Shown here in pieces: positions 41,393-50,651 of a DNA stretch of 64,000 nucleotides. This DNA is from Hahellaceae bacterium (GTDB lineage: Bacteria > Pseudomonadota > Gammaproteobacteria > Pseudomonadales > Oleiphilaceae). The stretch spans positions 558,001 to 622,000 of the forward strand of contig JACKOD010000001.1 in assembly GCA_024234505.1 (NCBI GenBank), written 5' to 3'. How positions within the stretch are numbered: the stretch's first letter is position 1; the number at the start of each line of letters is the position of its first letter. The notes beneath the pieces are model-generated. The model worked only from the letters and a program-made list of their open reading frames with translations, was not told where the DNA came from and did not search any database. The translations under genes were made by a program, and so were the position numbers.

Positions 41393-42421
41393 ATGTCTTT
41401 CAAGCAGCGTCTACATAATTGGATTAACGGGCAGTGGTATGGCCGCCCGGGCCTTTTTTTGTGGATGCTGTTTCCCTTAACCTGGTTGTATCGCGTTATT
41501 TCGGTTGTCGGCTACAAAAGAGCGCTTCTTTCAGCAACGTCCAGGCTCCCTGTTCCGGTGATTGTGGTAGGTAATATTTCGGTCGGCGGCACGGGAAAAA
41601 CGCCACTGGTGCTTTACCTCATTGAACAATTAACGCAGCGCGGTTTGAAGGTGGGAGTGGTCAGCCGTGGCTATGGAGGACATGCCGAGGCTTATCCTCA
41701 AGCCGTAGGTCAACAGACGTCGGCGGCTATCGTGGGTGATGAGCCGCAAATGATTTGGGAAAAAGCAGGGTGTCCGGTTTTTGTAGCGCCGAAGCGCCGT
41801 TTGGCGGCACAGGCGTTAGTTGACTCCTGTGCAGTGGATTTAATTATTTGTGACGATGGACTGCAGCACAGGGCATTGCCTCGCGACTATGAAATATGCG
41901 TCGTTGATGGCTCACGCGGGCTTGGTAATGGCTGGTTGCTTCCATTGGGTCCTCTTAGGGAACCTGCAAATCGGCTTGAGTCGGTAAATTTTATTGTACA
42001 AAACGGAAATAGTCGCACAGGTTGCGAGCTTCCTGAAGATTTGCCGCCTAAAGCCATTATGACGTTGGTGGCTGATAACCTCAGCGGAGTTGGCTTGAAG
42101 CAGGGACAGACGCTTGCATTGAACGCGCTGGCGGGTAAAACGGTGCATGCGTTTGCCGGAATTGGACACCCTGAAAGGTTTTTTGCGCTACTGGGCCAAT
42201 ACGCCGGATCAATCGTTGAGCACCCGCGTCCCGATCACTATAGTTATACAAACGATGATTTCGTAGGCTTTACGTTGACAGACCTAGTGGTGATGACTGA
42301 AAAAGATGCGGTAAAGTGTTCGGCGCTGGGTTTGGTTAATGCGTGGGCTTTACCCGTAAAGGCCTCCTTGTCGGTAGATCTTGCCGATGACATTTGCCAG
42401 CACTTGGGATTGTCCGAGTGA
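41393..42421 (+). CDS. lpxK: Tetraacyldisaccharide 4'-kinase
   Basis: Phosphorylates the 4' position of the lipid A precursor to give lipid IVA. Walker A is GNISVGGTGKTPLVLYL (about residues 60-76); VVSRGYGG, GDEPQMIWEK and DLIICDDGLQHRALPRDYEI are further family blocks; LPLGPLREP and FAGIGHPERFF follow. 342 residues is close to E. coli (328). It starts 12 bp after msbA with no clear ribosome binding site, which suggests coupled translation. Confidence 0.96.
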   Translation: MSFKQRLHNWINGQWYGRPGLFLWMLFPLTWLYRVISVVGYKRALLSATSRLPVPVIVVGNISVGGTGKTPLVLYLIEQLTQRGLKVGVVSRGYGGHAEAYPQAVGQQTSAAIVGDEPQMIWEKAGCPVFVAPKRRLAAQALVDSCAVDLIICDDGLQHRALPRDYEICVVDGSRGLGNGWLLPLGPLREPANRLESVNFIVQNGNSRTGCELPEDLPPKAIMTLVADNLSGVGLKQGQTLALNALAGKTVHAFAGIGHPERFFALLGQYAGSIVEHPRPDHYSYTNDDFVGFTLTDLVVMTEKDAVKCSALGLVNAWALPVKASLSVDLADDICQHLGLSE

Positions 42422-42494
42422 ACAGATCGTGTGGTCGCTGTAAACTTCTTGGCGTCTGCATAATGGATTTTTAATATTAGGGGTTATTTGATCC

Positions 42495-42683
42495 ATGGAT
42501 AAAAAATTGTTAGCGGTATTAGCCTGCCCGATTTGCAAGGGTGAAGTTAAGTACAATCGGGATGCCCAAGAGCTGGTATGTCGGGCGGATGGTGTGGCCT
42601 TTCCCATTAGAGATGGTATTCCGGTCATGCTGGAGCAGGAAGCACGTACATTAACAGTCGATGAACGACTGGACAAATCCTGA
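42495..42683 (+). CDS. ycaR: Trm112-family zinc-ribbon-like protein (YcaR)
   Basis: 62-residue Trm112/YcaR-type protein. The N-terminal pattern KLLAVLACPICKGEVKYN and later LVCRADGVAFPIRDGIPVML are the conserved core; two of the usual four cysteines form CPIC and only one further Cys is retained, so zinc binding is uncertain. Its place between lpxK and kdsB is the same in E. coli and Pseudomonas. Its stop overlaps open frame upstream of kdsB, but the preferred kdsB start is 22 bp later. Confidence 0.93.
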   Translation: MDKKLLAVLACPICKGEVKYNRDAQELVCRADGVAFPIRDGIPVMLEQEARTLTVDERLDKS

Positions 42684-42705
42684 ACAAATTGACGCGAGTA
42701 CCGCT

Positions 42706-43473
42706 ATGACGTTCTCTGTAATTATTCCCGCAAGATTTGCATCGACCCGTTTGCCTGGTAAGCCGCTCCTGGATATCGCAGGTAAGCCCATGATTCAGCG
42801 TGTGTATGAACAAGCCTGTAAATCAGAAGCGAGACAGGTTATTGTCGCGACCGATGACGCACGAATTGAAGCGGCTTGTCTCGAGTTTGGCGCGGAAGTT
42901 GTACTGACTCAGTCAACGCATCCTTCGGGGACTGATCGACTGGAAGAGGTGGTGAGGCGGCTTGGGTTTGCGGAAGAGGATATTGTGGTCAATGTTCAGG
43001 GGGATGAGCCTCTGATTCCATCGTGCCTGATCAATCAGGTCGCGCGGAACCTGCAATCCAGTCAGTCGGCGAGTATTTCTACGTTATGCGAAGAAATAAC
43101 GGAGGCTCAATTGCTTTTTAACCCAAACGTGGTGAAAGTGGTTTTCGATCGCGAAGGATTGGCAGGCTATTTTAGCCGCGCTCCGATACCCTGGGCACGC
43201 GATAGTTTTGCTTCGTTCGGTCAGGCGAATTTATCGTTACCTGAAGGGGCCGAGTATTTCCGGCACATCGGGATTTATGGTTATCGTGTTGCATTTTTAA
43301 AGCAATATGTCACCTGGCAACCCAGCCCGTGGGAACAACTTGAGAGCTTGGAGCAACTAAGAGCACTGTATAACGGGCATAGAATTCATGTGGCGGTTGC
43401 TGAAACGACACCTCCGGCGGGTGTAGATACCCAGGATGATCTCGAGCGTATTCGGGCGCTGTTTACGCAATAG
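42706..43473 (+). CDS. kdsB: 3-deoxy-manno-octulosonate cytidylyltransferase
   Basis: Activates Kdo as CMP-Kdo for the LPS inner core. Signature N-terminus IIPARFASTRLPGKPLLDI; VQGDEPLIP and YFSRAPIPWARD complete the active site; the HIGIYGYRVAFL segment is typical. Start ATG at 42706 (MTFSVIIPARF) gives 255 residues (E. coli 248); an open extension to 42661 would overlap the Trm112 gene and is not conserved. Part of the msbA–lpxK–ycaR–kdsB envelope run. Confidence 0.97.
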   Translation: MTFSVIIPARFASTRLPGKPLLDIAGKPMIQRVYEQACKSEARQVIVATDDARIEAACLEFGAEVVLTQSTHPSGTDRLEEVVRRLGFAEEDIVVNVQGDEPLIPSCLINQVARNLQSSQSASISTLCEEITEAQLLFNPNVVKVVFDREGLAGYFSRAPIPWARDSFASFGQANLSLPEGAEYFRHIGIYGYRVAFLKQYVTWQPSPWEQLESLEQLRALYNGHRIHVAVAETTPPAGVDTQDDLERIRALFTQ

Positions 43474-43488
43474 TCAGGAGCGTTAAGT

Positions 43489-43980
43489 ATGCGGAATGTC
43501 TTATTCGTTTGTCTTGGAAATATCTGTCGATCGCCTACCGCAGAGGGGGTTTTTCAGCATATGCTAGAGCAAACCGGGTTGACGTCGAGGATTCGCGTCG
43601 ATTCGGCTGGCACTGGGGCCTGGCATGTGGGAAAGGCACCGGATAGTCGGGCACAAAAAGCTGCTTATGAGCGAGGATATCGCCTGAGTCATTTAAAAGC
43701 CCGGCAGGTTGCCGTTGCTGATTTTGATAAGTTTGATCTTATTTTGGCGATGGATCGTTCAAACATGGATGATCTGCTCGAAATGTGCCCTCCCGATAAA
43801 CAAAACAAAATCCGCTTGTTTATGGATTTTGCCGAGAACAGACGTTTTCCTGAAGTCCCGGATCCGTATTATGCCGGAAGCAAAGGATTCGAGCTGGTGC
43901 TGGATTTGGTTGAAGATGCGAGTAAAGGACTATTGAACTATCTGCAGGTAAACATTGCCGGACGTGCAGCGACAGATTGA
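43489..43980 (+). CDS. Low-molecular-weight protein tyrosine phosphatase
   Basis: 163-residue LMW-PTP. The P-loop is VCLGNICRSPTAEGVF with nucleophile Cys8 and Arg14 (CX5R); the general-acid Asp is in VPDPYYAG near the C-terminus. It lies 15 bp after kdsB, with AGGAG before the ATG. No tyrosine kinase (Wzc-type) or capsule locus is visible nearby, so its substrate is not evident; the same gene occupies this place in Pseudomonas. Confidence 0.92.
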   Translation: MRNVLFVCLGNICRSPTAEGVFQHMLEQTGLTSRIRVDSAGTGAWHVGKAPDSRAQKAAYERGYRLSHLKARQVAVADFDKFDLILAMDRSNMDDLLEMCPPDKQNKIRLFMDFAENRRFPEVPDPYYAGSKGFELVLDLVEDASKGLLNYLQVNIAGRAATD

Positions 43981-44050
43981 TGTTGGTGCAAAGGGTACTA
44001 TGCGTCGTTCATTCAAATTCACTTGGTCATAGATTGTGTCAGGGTTGGTC

Positions 44051-45067
44051 GTGCGTCATACAACAAATGTAGATTTGAGCGATCAGAATACGCTCGCCTT
44101 GCCAAGTGTAGCGCGTCATCAGTTTGAAATTTTGAACGACGAAGATCTTTTCGAGGCGCTGGCATGCTGCAGACAACTGGGATTGACCTGGCAGGTGATG
44201 GGCGGCGGTAGCAATGTGCTGCTGCCCTCGGTTATAGAGAACGGCCTGTTTCGCATTCAACGTACCGCTATTGAAGTGATTCCGCTAAATACGAAGTGTG
44301 TAGAGGTGATCATCGGCGCCGGTGTTAACTGGTCGGAATTTGTGCAGTGGAGTGTGAGTCACGGTTATGGCGGGGTTCAGAATCTGGCATCCATTCCCGG
44401 AACCGTCGGTGCTGCCCCTGTACAAAACATTGGAGCCTATGGTGTAGAGCTGCAGGATGTATTTGTTCGTGCTCGCGTGTTTGATGGTCTGGAGGGCTGC
44501 TTTAAAGCGCTGGCTCGCGAAGACTGCGAATTCGGTTATCGGGACAGCATTTTCAAACGTTATCCTGGTCGATATATTATTTTTGATGTCACGCTCCAGT
44601 TAACGACGGAAGATCATTTGTTTGTTACCAGCTATGGCGATATTGAAGCGCGAATTGCGACTCAGGGGGTTTCGCTTCAAACGATCTATCAGTCGGTAGC
44701 AGAAATTCGTACCCAAAAACTGCCCGATCCCCAACAATTGCCTAACGCCGGCAGCTTTTTTAAAAACCCTGTGATTACAAGGGATGCCTTTTTAACACTC
44801 AAGCAACAGTATCCGGAAATCGTTTGTTATCCCGTAAATTCACACAACGTCAAACTTGCGGCAGGCTGGCTCATCGAGCAGTCGGGATGGAAGGGCAAAC
44901 GTAAAGGTCATGTAGGGATGCACGACAAGCAAGCGCTCGTACTGGTGAACTTTGGCGGAGCAGACCGGAACGAAGTGTTAGCCTTTGCTCAGGCGGTCGC
45001 GGATTCTGTATATGATAAATTTTCAGTCGTGCTTGAACCCGAACCGGTAGTGATTCCTGCCAGTTAG
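44051..45067 (+). CDS. murB: UDP-N-acetylenolpyruvoylglucosamine reductase MurB
   Basis: FAD/NADPH enzyme making UDP-MurNAc for peptidoglycan. FAD-binding blocks are MGGGSNVLLP and IPGTVGAAPVQNIGAYG; catalytic residues are in YRDSIFKR and NAGSFFKNPV (Ser proton donor); the type I C-terminal region ends with LEPEPVVI. I chose the GTG at 44051, which has AGGG about 6 nt upstream and places the conserved N-terminus as in Pseudomonas (338 residues versus 339). GTG at 44036 is an alternative. It ends the plus-strand envelope run; the Bat operon faces it. Confidence 0.94.
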   Translation: MRHTTNVDLSDQNTLALPSVARHQFEILNDEDLFEALACCRQLGLTWQVMGGGSNVLLPSVIENGLFRIQRTAIEVIPLNTKCVEVIIGAGVNWSEFVQWSVSHGYGGVQNLASIPGTVGAAPVQNIGAYGVELQDVFVRARVFDGLEGCFKALAREDCEFGYRDSIFKRYPGRYIIFDVTLQLTTEDHLFVTSYGDIEARIATQGVSLQTIYQSVAEIRTQKLPDPQQLPNAGSFFKNPVITRDAFLTLKQQYPEIVCYPVNSHNVKLAAGWLIEQSGWKGKRKGHVGMHDKQALVLVNFGGADRNEVLAFAQAVADSVYDKFSVVLEPEPVVIPAS

Positions 45068-45100
45068 ACTGTGATTGTGGCCGAGTACCTGAGTTCAGTC

Positions 45101-45128
45101 TGCCGAGGAAGCTGAGTCCTCCCCGGCA
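45101..45128. other. Imperfect hairpin between murB and batD
   Basis: TGCCGAGGA (45101-45109) pairs with TCCT (45117-45120) and CGGCA (45124-45128), leaving a 3-nt bulge. It lies between two convergent genes and could end either transcript, but no T-run follows on either side. Confidence 0.35.
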
Positions 45129-45159
45129 AATCCGTGGTGTTGGTTGGGTGTGTAGAATA

Positions 45160-46914
45160 TCAGTTGAGAGGATATAGGGATTCCAGTGAAGGTGCGGGAA
45201 CCTTTTTGGATGAACGGAGCTGGTGTTCCTGTTTTAGCTTTTCAATGAGTTTATCCGTATCTAACGGCTTTCTGTTCGCACTGTAGAAACTTTGCTCGAA
45301 AGCCAGTAACAGGCTTTTAAGATCCTGGTCCTGTAACACCCGGAGTACGTCCAGAATGGAGTCAAAGTGTTTGTCGGGGACGGCAACCTGAGCCCAGGAT
45401 TTCAGGTGATTCAGCCATGAGGGCTGCCTGTTTTCTATTGCGTGCAGCAACGGCGATAGCTGACCGTCGAAGCTCGGGGGCCCGGCAGGCGGCATTACTT
45501 GTCCTGATTGCTTTTTAATCGAGTAGACATAGTAGAGAGTCAGACCCCATCCCAAGGCCATAAAAGTGATCACACTGAGAAATAGCATGTGATTATGTGA
45601 CTCCTCTGTCTGAGCGGGAAGATCCTTAGGCAGTGGTTTGTCTGCAGGGGCGGAGTTTTTGGTGACGGGAGTGGCAGGGGGAAGTGCCGGGTTTCCTTGA
45701 GCTGGGCCTGCAATGACTGTTAGCGTTCGCGAGGGAATGACTGCCATCCGGGAGACCTTATTGGTGGTGTCATACCACGGAATCCTGATTTCAGGTAACG
45801 TCCACTGACCGGGTTTGATTGCAATGTAGGCTTGCTTTTCGATTCTCGACGCTTCAACGCCGGCTTCGTGTGGATGAGACTCCGTCACGGGTTGATCTGG
45901 ATATATCTTAAAGCCTTCAACCTCTTGCTGATTCAGGGGAGGTAGTGCGGAGGCCAGTAATCCCAAAGCATTCATAGAAATAGTGCGCGTAAGGTTGTCA
46001 CCCACTTGAATGGTATCCAGTTCCTTATCCCAATTTTCCCGCAATGAGAAGCTGATGGCCGGTAACCAGAATCCACCGGATTCTGCAGGCAGCACTTTAA
46101 CGGACAAACGATCAGACACCTCTCGTATCATACGTTTGCGTCCTGCCCGGCGATCTATCATTGTTCCGGTGAACGTTTGTTCATCAAGCGTCAAGTCACC
46201 GGCTTGTTGAGGAAATATCACATATTCCCTTTCAATCACATCATAGCGCTGGTTGTAGCGATAGCTGGAATATTTCTTTTGATCTCCCAGCTGTTCGGTG
46301 AGCGTATTTTGAGGATTCGGGGAGCTTAGTTCGCCACTGGCAAGATGGTCGGAGTAGTAGAGTTTAAGTGTATAGCGTACTTGCTCGTACAGGTGAACTT
46401 CCTGTTTGTCCACGGCGACCTCAAGGAAAGCCAAGGGGGGCGCCTGATCGGATACGGCTCGCTTGCCATCAAGAATTTCCACTTGAAAAGATGCAGAATG
46501 CTGTTGGTTAAATTCTAGCGAAGGCACGGTAATGAGGCCCGTATGCTTGGGGGCCAGTGTATATACCCAAGTGATAGTGGCATTATTCTGGCCATTAATT
46601 GATTGCACATTATATTTCTGGTTGCGATCAATCACGTTAAAGTCATTCAGTAAACTAGATATATCCGGCTCAGGTAGATTGAGGTTGCTGAGATTGAACA
46701 GTGAACCGAAGCTGAGTGACAGTTCTTGTTTGCCGGTCACCGTGAGTTCTAGCATTTCATTCATGTAAATTTTGTCGCGGTCAACGGACACAAATAATGC
46801 ATCAGCGGCCACTGCCGTAGAGCTGAGCCACTGCATGCACAATAGCAAAAAGGCCATTATTCCGTTGTGTGTGCATTTTCGGCTCGGCCTGACTATCGAG
46901 GTTGCCGTTACCAT
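45160..46914 (-). CDS. batD: BatD-like protein (oxygen tolerance family)
   Basis: Membrane protein of the Bat (Bacteroides aerotolerance) operon. N-terminal signal segment (MAFLLLCMQWLSSTAVA), then immunoglobulin-like beta domains (DALFVSVDRDKIYMNEMLEL; DKQEVHLYEQVRYTLKLYYS; DNLTRTISMNALG) typical of BatD, one membrane helix near residues 460-482 (LFLSVITFMALGWGLTLYYV) and a helical cytoplasmic tail. ATG at 46914 has AAGGAG 7 nt upstream and gives 584 residues; the frame runs on to 47028 inside the batB gene. It overlaps the batB/C stop by 7 bp. Exact role unknown; thought to work with MoxR and the vWA proteins. Confidence 0.88.
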   Translation of the reverse strand: MVTATSIVRPSRKCTHNGIMAFLLLCMQWLSSTAVAADALFVSVDRDKIYMNEMLELTVTGKQELSLSFGSLFNLSNLNLPEPDISSLLNDFNVIDRNQKYNVQSINGQNNATITWVYTLAPKHTGLITVPSLEFNQQHSASFQVEILDGKRAVSDQAPPLAFLEVAVDKQEVHLYEQVRYTLKLYYSDHLASGELSSPNPQNTLTEQLGDQKKYSSYRYNQRYDVIEREYVIFPQQAGDLTLDEQTFTGTMIDRRAGRKRMIREVSDRLSVKVLPAESGGFWLPAISFSLRENWDKELDTIQVGDNLTRTISMNALGLLASALPPLNQQEVEGFKIYPDQPVTESHPHEAGVEASRIEKQAYIAIKPGQWTLPEIRIPWYDTTNKVSRMAVIPSRTLTVIAGPAQGNPALPPATPVTKNSAPADKPLPKDLPAQTEESHNHMLFLSVITFMALGWGLTLYYVYSIKKQSGQVMPPAGPPSFDGQLSPLLHAIENRQPSWLNHLKSWAQVAVPDKHFDSILDVLRVLQDQDLKSLLLAFEQSFYSANRKPLDTDKLIEKLKQEHQLRSSKKVPAPSLESLYPLN

Positions 46915-48941
46915 ATTTGTTCTCCTTGAGAATAGGGGGCTTGTCCGTTGGACTGTCTTTCCTGATATTGCATGGCAAATTTTCTTCGCAGCAACCCCCC
47001 CGGATCGTCTGGTATTCTTCGTAGCCATTGTTCTGTCGCCTGATCTTTTTCTTGCGCCTCCTCACTAGCTTGCGCGCTGCTCAAAGGCGAATCTGACGAT
47101 TCAGGTGGAGCGTTGTTCAATGCACCGTTGTTTATTGCATCATTCGGGGAAGGCTCTTGCGATTGCCTGTCTGTGTCGGAGGTGTTGTTTTCTTGTGCAT
47201 TGGCCTGCTCTGCTTGACGATTGCTTTCATCCTGGTTGTGCGGTGAAGACGATGAAGCGCTGTCCCTCTCCGAATCACTGTTTCGATCGGATGGTTCGGA
47301 CGGATCCGGCTGGTCGCTGGTGTTGCCAGGGCGGCTATTGGCCGCATGGGATGGTTCACCATTCTCGCCTTGATCGCCGGATGAACTCTCATTACCTGCC
47401 TGATCCTTACTGTCGGTGCCGCTATTTTGTCCCGCCTTTTGCTCTTGTCCGTTTGAAGATGACTCCGACGAATCTTTATTACTTTCTTCATTCTTTTGGG
47501 AATGATCAGTGGATGATTTGGATTGATTCTGTTGTTGCTTTAATAATTCTTCTACGACCGCTTTATTCTTCTTTGCGTCCTCATGTTCGGGTTGCAGTTT
47601 TAACGTGCTTTCATAGGCCGTCAGTGCTTCCTTTAATTTGCCGCTTTTGGCCAGCGCATTGCCGAGATTGTATTGTCCATCGGCACTGGGATCCTGGCGA
47701 AAGGCTTCAATCGCTGCATCATAGTTTCCCGCACGATAATAGGCTGCCCCTTTCCAGTCGGGACGCTCAAATTTTTGTGCGGCTGCCGCCGGGTCGTTGG
47801 GATAGAGTATCTGTGCTTGCTGGTCGGGAGTTTTCCATAAATCCTGCCATTCCATAGCCTGCGATGGTCGGGAAACGGGCAATGCGAAAACAAATACCAG
47901 ACTAAACAGGATGCCTTTACGCCAGACGAGCAGTGCAAAGGGGAGTAGCAAAAAGACCAGATAGACACCTTCATCCTGCCAAAGCTTAAAGGAACTGTCT
48001 TCGCTATCGGGAAGTGTTTCTGTCTCGTCAATTTGCAGACGATTGTTATCAATTATTCCTGAACGAATCAGGTCATCATCTGTTAGTGTGAGCGTTTGAA
48101 ATTTACCTCCCGTCTCAGTGGCAAGTTTCAGCATTGGCGCTTTAATGAGCGTAGGTACGACCAGTGTGTCCTGATCCTTCAGGTACCCACCTCTGGGCAA
48201 GGGAATGGGGGCTCCCCCTTCAGTTCCCAGTGCGATCAGGGCCAGCTCAAATTTTTTCTCATCCAATAGTTTTGCTATTTCGGTAGCATCTGTGTCAGTT
48301 ATTCCATCGGTGAGCAGTAAGATGCGCCCCTGAGACAGGCCTGATTGATCAAATAGATTAAGCGCCTGCTTTATCGCTGCTGATGGACGACTTCCCAGCG
48401 ATGGCATAATGGTCGGGTCCAGCGCGGGCAACATGGATTCCACCGTTTTAATGTCGTCCGTCAGTGGGGTGACGGTAAACGCACTACCGGAATAGACAAT
48501 CAACGCGGTCTGACCTTCACTGCGATGAGCAAACAAGTCCGACAACTTTCGCTTTGCTGCGGTGAGACGGTTTGGCGACTGGTCTGCGGCGAGCATGGAA
48601 AGGGATAAATCCAGTACGACAACAAGATTGTCAGAACGCTGGAATACGGGCTGCGGAAGTTCGCGCCAACTCGGGCCCGCGAGAGACAGGCTGATGAGCA
48701 GGATGAACAGCGGGAGCAACCAGTGACTCGATTGGCGTTTGACGGAGGCGGATTTCTCTCGTTTGAGTCGCTCAAGGAATACGGGGGATATTGCCCCTTC
48801 CCAGCCGGATGCACCACCCTTAGCGCTTTTGGACAAAGCAAAATAAGTAACAGGGAGTAGCAGTAGTCCTAACAACCAAAAAGGGCGAATAAAATGAAAA
48901 TGGGTGATGAAAGCCTGAATGGCTTGGTTAATGGCGTTCAT
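46908..48941 (-). CDS. batB: BatB/BatC fusion: vWA domain plus TPR and long disordered tail
   Basis: 677-residue inner-membrane protein. Order: membrane helix about 18-36 and another about 68-86, a vWA domain with MIDAS motif VLDLSLSML (DxSxS), a third helix after the vWA domain (YLVFLLLPFALLVW), a periplasmic-side or cytoplasmic TPR unit (AAYYRAGNYDAAIEAF and QYNLGNALAKSGKLKEALTA), then about 170 residues rich in Ser, Asn, Asp, Glu and Gln, ending with the conserved EQWLRRIPDDPGGLLRRKF. BatB and BatC are separate in many bacteria; here they are one chain. TAATG overlap with batA (1 bp). Confidence 0.88.
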   Translation of the reverse strand: MNAINQAIQAFITHFHFIRPFWLLGLLLLPVTYFALSKSAKGGASGWEGAISPVFLERLKREKSASVKRQSSHWLLPLFILLISLSLAGPSWRELPQPVFQRSDNLVVVLDLSLSMLAADQSPNRLTAAKRKLSDLFAHRSEGQTALIVYSGSAFTVTPLTDDIKTVESMLPALDPTIMPSLGSRPSAAIKQALNLFDQSGLSQGRILLLTDGITDTDATEIAKLLDEKKFELALIALGTEGGAPIPLPRGGYLKDQDTLVVPTLIKAPMLKLATETGGKFQTLTLTDDDLIRSGIIDNNRLQIDETETLPDSEDSSFKLWQDEGVYLVFLLLPFALLVWRKGILFSLVFVFALPVSRPSQAMEWQDLWKTPDQQAQILYPNDPAAAAQKFERPDWKGAAYYRAGNYDAAIEAFRQDPSADGQYNLGNALAKSGKLKEALTAYESTLKLQPEHEDAKKNKAVVEELLKQQQNQSKSSTDHSQKNEESNKDSSESSSNGQEQKAGQNSGTDSKDQAGNESSSGDQGENGEPSHAANSRPGNTSDQPDPSEPSDRNSDSERDSASSSSPHNQDESNRQAEQANAQENNTSDTDRQSQEPSPNDAINNGALNNAPPESSDSPLSSAQASEEAQEKDQATEQWLRRIPDDPGGLLRRKFAMQYQERQSNGQAPYSQGEQIW

Positions 48942-49951
48942 TAGCGTCTCCCAACAGAAAGCGAGTGACGTGAGACTGCCAAGCGTAAAATGACGGAAAA
49001 AAGCATGATCACAAAGGCGGCTCCGAGAGGCCAGAAATAGAGTTCGCTAATTGGACGCCAGGTTTTTGCATCTTGTTCGATGGGTTCGAGTGTGTTTACC
49101 GCTTCGTAAACCATTTCCAACTCCGGGGTGTTTCGGGCGCGGAAAAATTGGCCTTGCGTTTTTTCGGCAATTTTTTTCAGCATGGCCTCATCAAGGTCCA
49201 TTGACGGGTTGACCCGGCGCGTACCAAAGAAACTTTGTTGAAGCATTTCTTCTGCACCAATACCAATGGTGTAGATTTTAATGCCTTCTTTTGACGCCAG
49301 CTCGGCGGCCTGCAACGGCTGCACTTCTCCCGCCGTATTTGCGCCGTCGGTAAGCAGCACCAAAACCCGGCTTTCTGCAGGCCGATCGCGCAAACGTTTA
49401 ACGGCCAGACCAATGGCATCGCCAATGGCCGTTGCCTTGCCTGCCATCCCCAATTGGGCCTCATTTAAAAGCAGTTCAACGGTCTGGCTATCAAAGGTCA
49501 GTGGCGCTTGAATATAGGGTTCGGAGCCAAACAGGATCAGCCCGACGCGGTCACCTTTACGTTGCCGGATAAAATCGCTGACTACTTTTTTGACGGCTTC
49601 AAGACGCGTTACCTGCGAATTGCCAATAATCATATCCCGCTCCTTCATGCTCGGCGAAATATCGACAGCAAGCAATAAATCCCGCCCTTCGGTGGGCAGC
49701 GTCACGGGTTGGCCAACATGTTGAGGTCGAGTGGCCGCAACAACCAGGAATAGCCACATAATCCAAAAAACAAAGTGCTTTTGGCGCTGGTTCGTTTTGT
49801 GTGAGTGGCTCAATGTCAGCCCGGCCGATTTATAGCGATGACTGACGCTGATAAAGGGAACGTCGGCGGTTGAAATCTCTGAAGCTGCTTTACGAAACAG
49901 TAGTGGCAACAGCAACAGGATAAAGCAAGCTGGCCAGGCAAATTCAATCAC
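48941..49951 (-). CDS. batA: BatA-like vWA-domain membrane protein
   Basis: 336-residue protein with N-terminal helices (about residues 5-18 and 58-75), a vWA domain with intact MIDAS (LLAVDISPSMKERD, then TDGANTAGE), and a C-terminal helix at about 303-325 (FWPLGAAFVIMLFSVILRLA). GTG start with GGGAGA 6 nt upstream. vWA proteins of this type bind divalent metal and are proposed partners of MoxR chaperones. The stop overlaps the batB start by one base. It lies 154 bp after the DUF4381 gene, the only sizeable gap in the operon. Confidence 0.9.
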   Translation of the reverse strand: MIEFAWPACFILLLLPLLFRKAASEISTADVPFISVSHRYKSAGLTLSHSHKTNQRQKHFVFWIMWLFLVVAATRPQHVGQPVTLPTEGRDLLLAVDISPSMKERDMIIGNSQVTRLEAVKKVVSDFIRQRKGDRVGLILFGSEPYIQAPLTFDSQTVELLLNEAQLGMAGKATAIGDAIGLAVKRLRDRPAESRVLVLLTDGANTAGEVQPLQAAELASKEGIKIYTIGIGAEEMLQQSFFGTRRVNPSMDLDEAMLKKIAEKTQGQFFRARNTPELEMVYEAVNTLEPIEQDAKTWRPISELYFWPLGAAFVIMLFSVILRLAVSRHSLSVGRR

Positions 49952-50105
49952 CTACAATCTCCCCTCTGCATTTATGTGTTGGCATCGACTTACAAACCTC
50001 TTGTAGCTTCTTGTATATGAAGCGAATTTATTGTTGTTACAGAAATTCTCGGTTGTTTTGCAACATTATGGTTGGGGCACCGAGTGAAATCACACGTACA
50101 GCGTA

Positions 50106-50630
50106 TTAATCGAGTGCTTTGAGCCATGCCTGTAACTTTTCCGGCCAGCGACGGAGTTGTGTTAGCTGGCGTTCCGAAAGCGACTGCTGTGGAGGCCGAT
50201 AGAGAATTTCTTCAGCTAATTGGGCGTCCTGGCTATCGAAACCACTTTGCGGGTATTCGTGCGCCAGGAAATTAATCCATTCGGGCGCGCTATGGCTCAG
50301 AACCTTATCCAGTTTTTTATGTCGGGCAACACTTTTGGACAACGCAATCAGGTGATGCAAATAGTGATGAGCATCGGGCTGTCGCATAAAATCGCTTTTA
50401 ATTTGTAACAGATGTCGGGTGGCGAGTTTGTACCAACGGCGCCGTTGTGTATGGCGATACCAGACCATGCTTCCGGCAATGAGTGCAGCCAGGGTCAGCA
50501 GGGCGAGAATCCACCAGCCGGGCGCAATGGGCCACATGCCTAACAAAGCCGGTTCATGGATGTCCTGCAATGATGCAAGCAGGCTATCGTTTGCCGTGGT
50601 TGATGGGGGCGTTGATAAAAGGTCTTTCAT
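50106..50630 (-). CDS. DUF4381 membrane protein
   Basis: 174 residues with one membrane helix near residues 35-57 (PGWWILALLTLAALIAGSMV) and a helical cytoplasmic region. The DIHEPALLGMWPIAPGWWIL segment is the family hallmark. It lies between the DUF58 and batA genes, as in Pseudomonas-type operons. No catalytic motif; probably a scaffold for the MoxR/vWA complex, by association. Confidence 0.86.
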   Translation of the reverse strand: MKDLLSTPPSTTANDSLLASLQDIHEPALLGMWPIAPGWWILALLTLAALIAGSMVWYRHTQRRRWYKLATRHLLQIKSDFMRQPDAHHYLHHLIALSKSVARHKKLDKVLSHSAPEWINFLAHEYPQSGFDSQDAQLAEEILYRPPQQSLSERQLTQLRRWPEKLQAWLKALD

Positions 50631-50651
50631 ACCGTTTCGAATCGCCAGTGT

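Noticed and set aside
47105..47857. 250-codon plus-strand frame opposite the batB/C low-complexity region
   Set aside because: Cys/His/Arg-rich antisense of a Ser/Asn/Asp-rich tail; no ribosome binding site or family resemblance.
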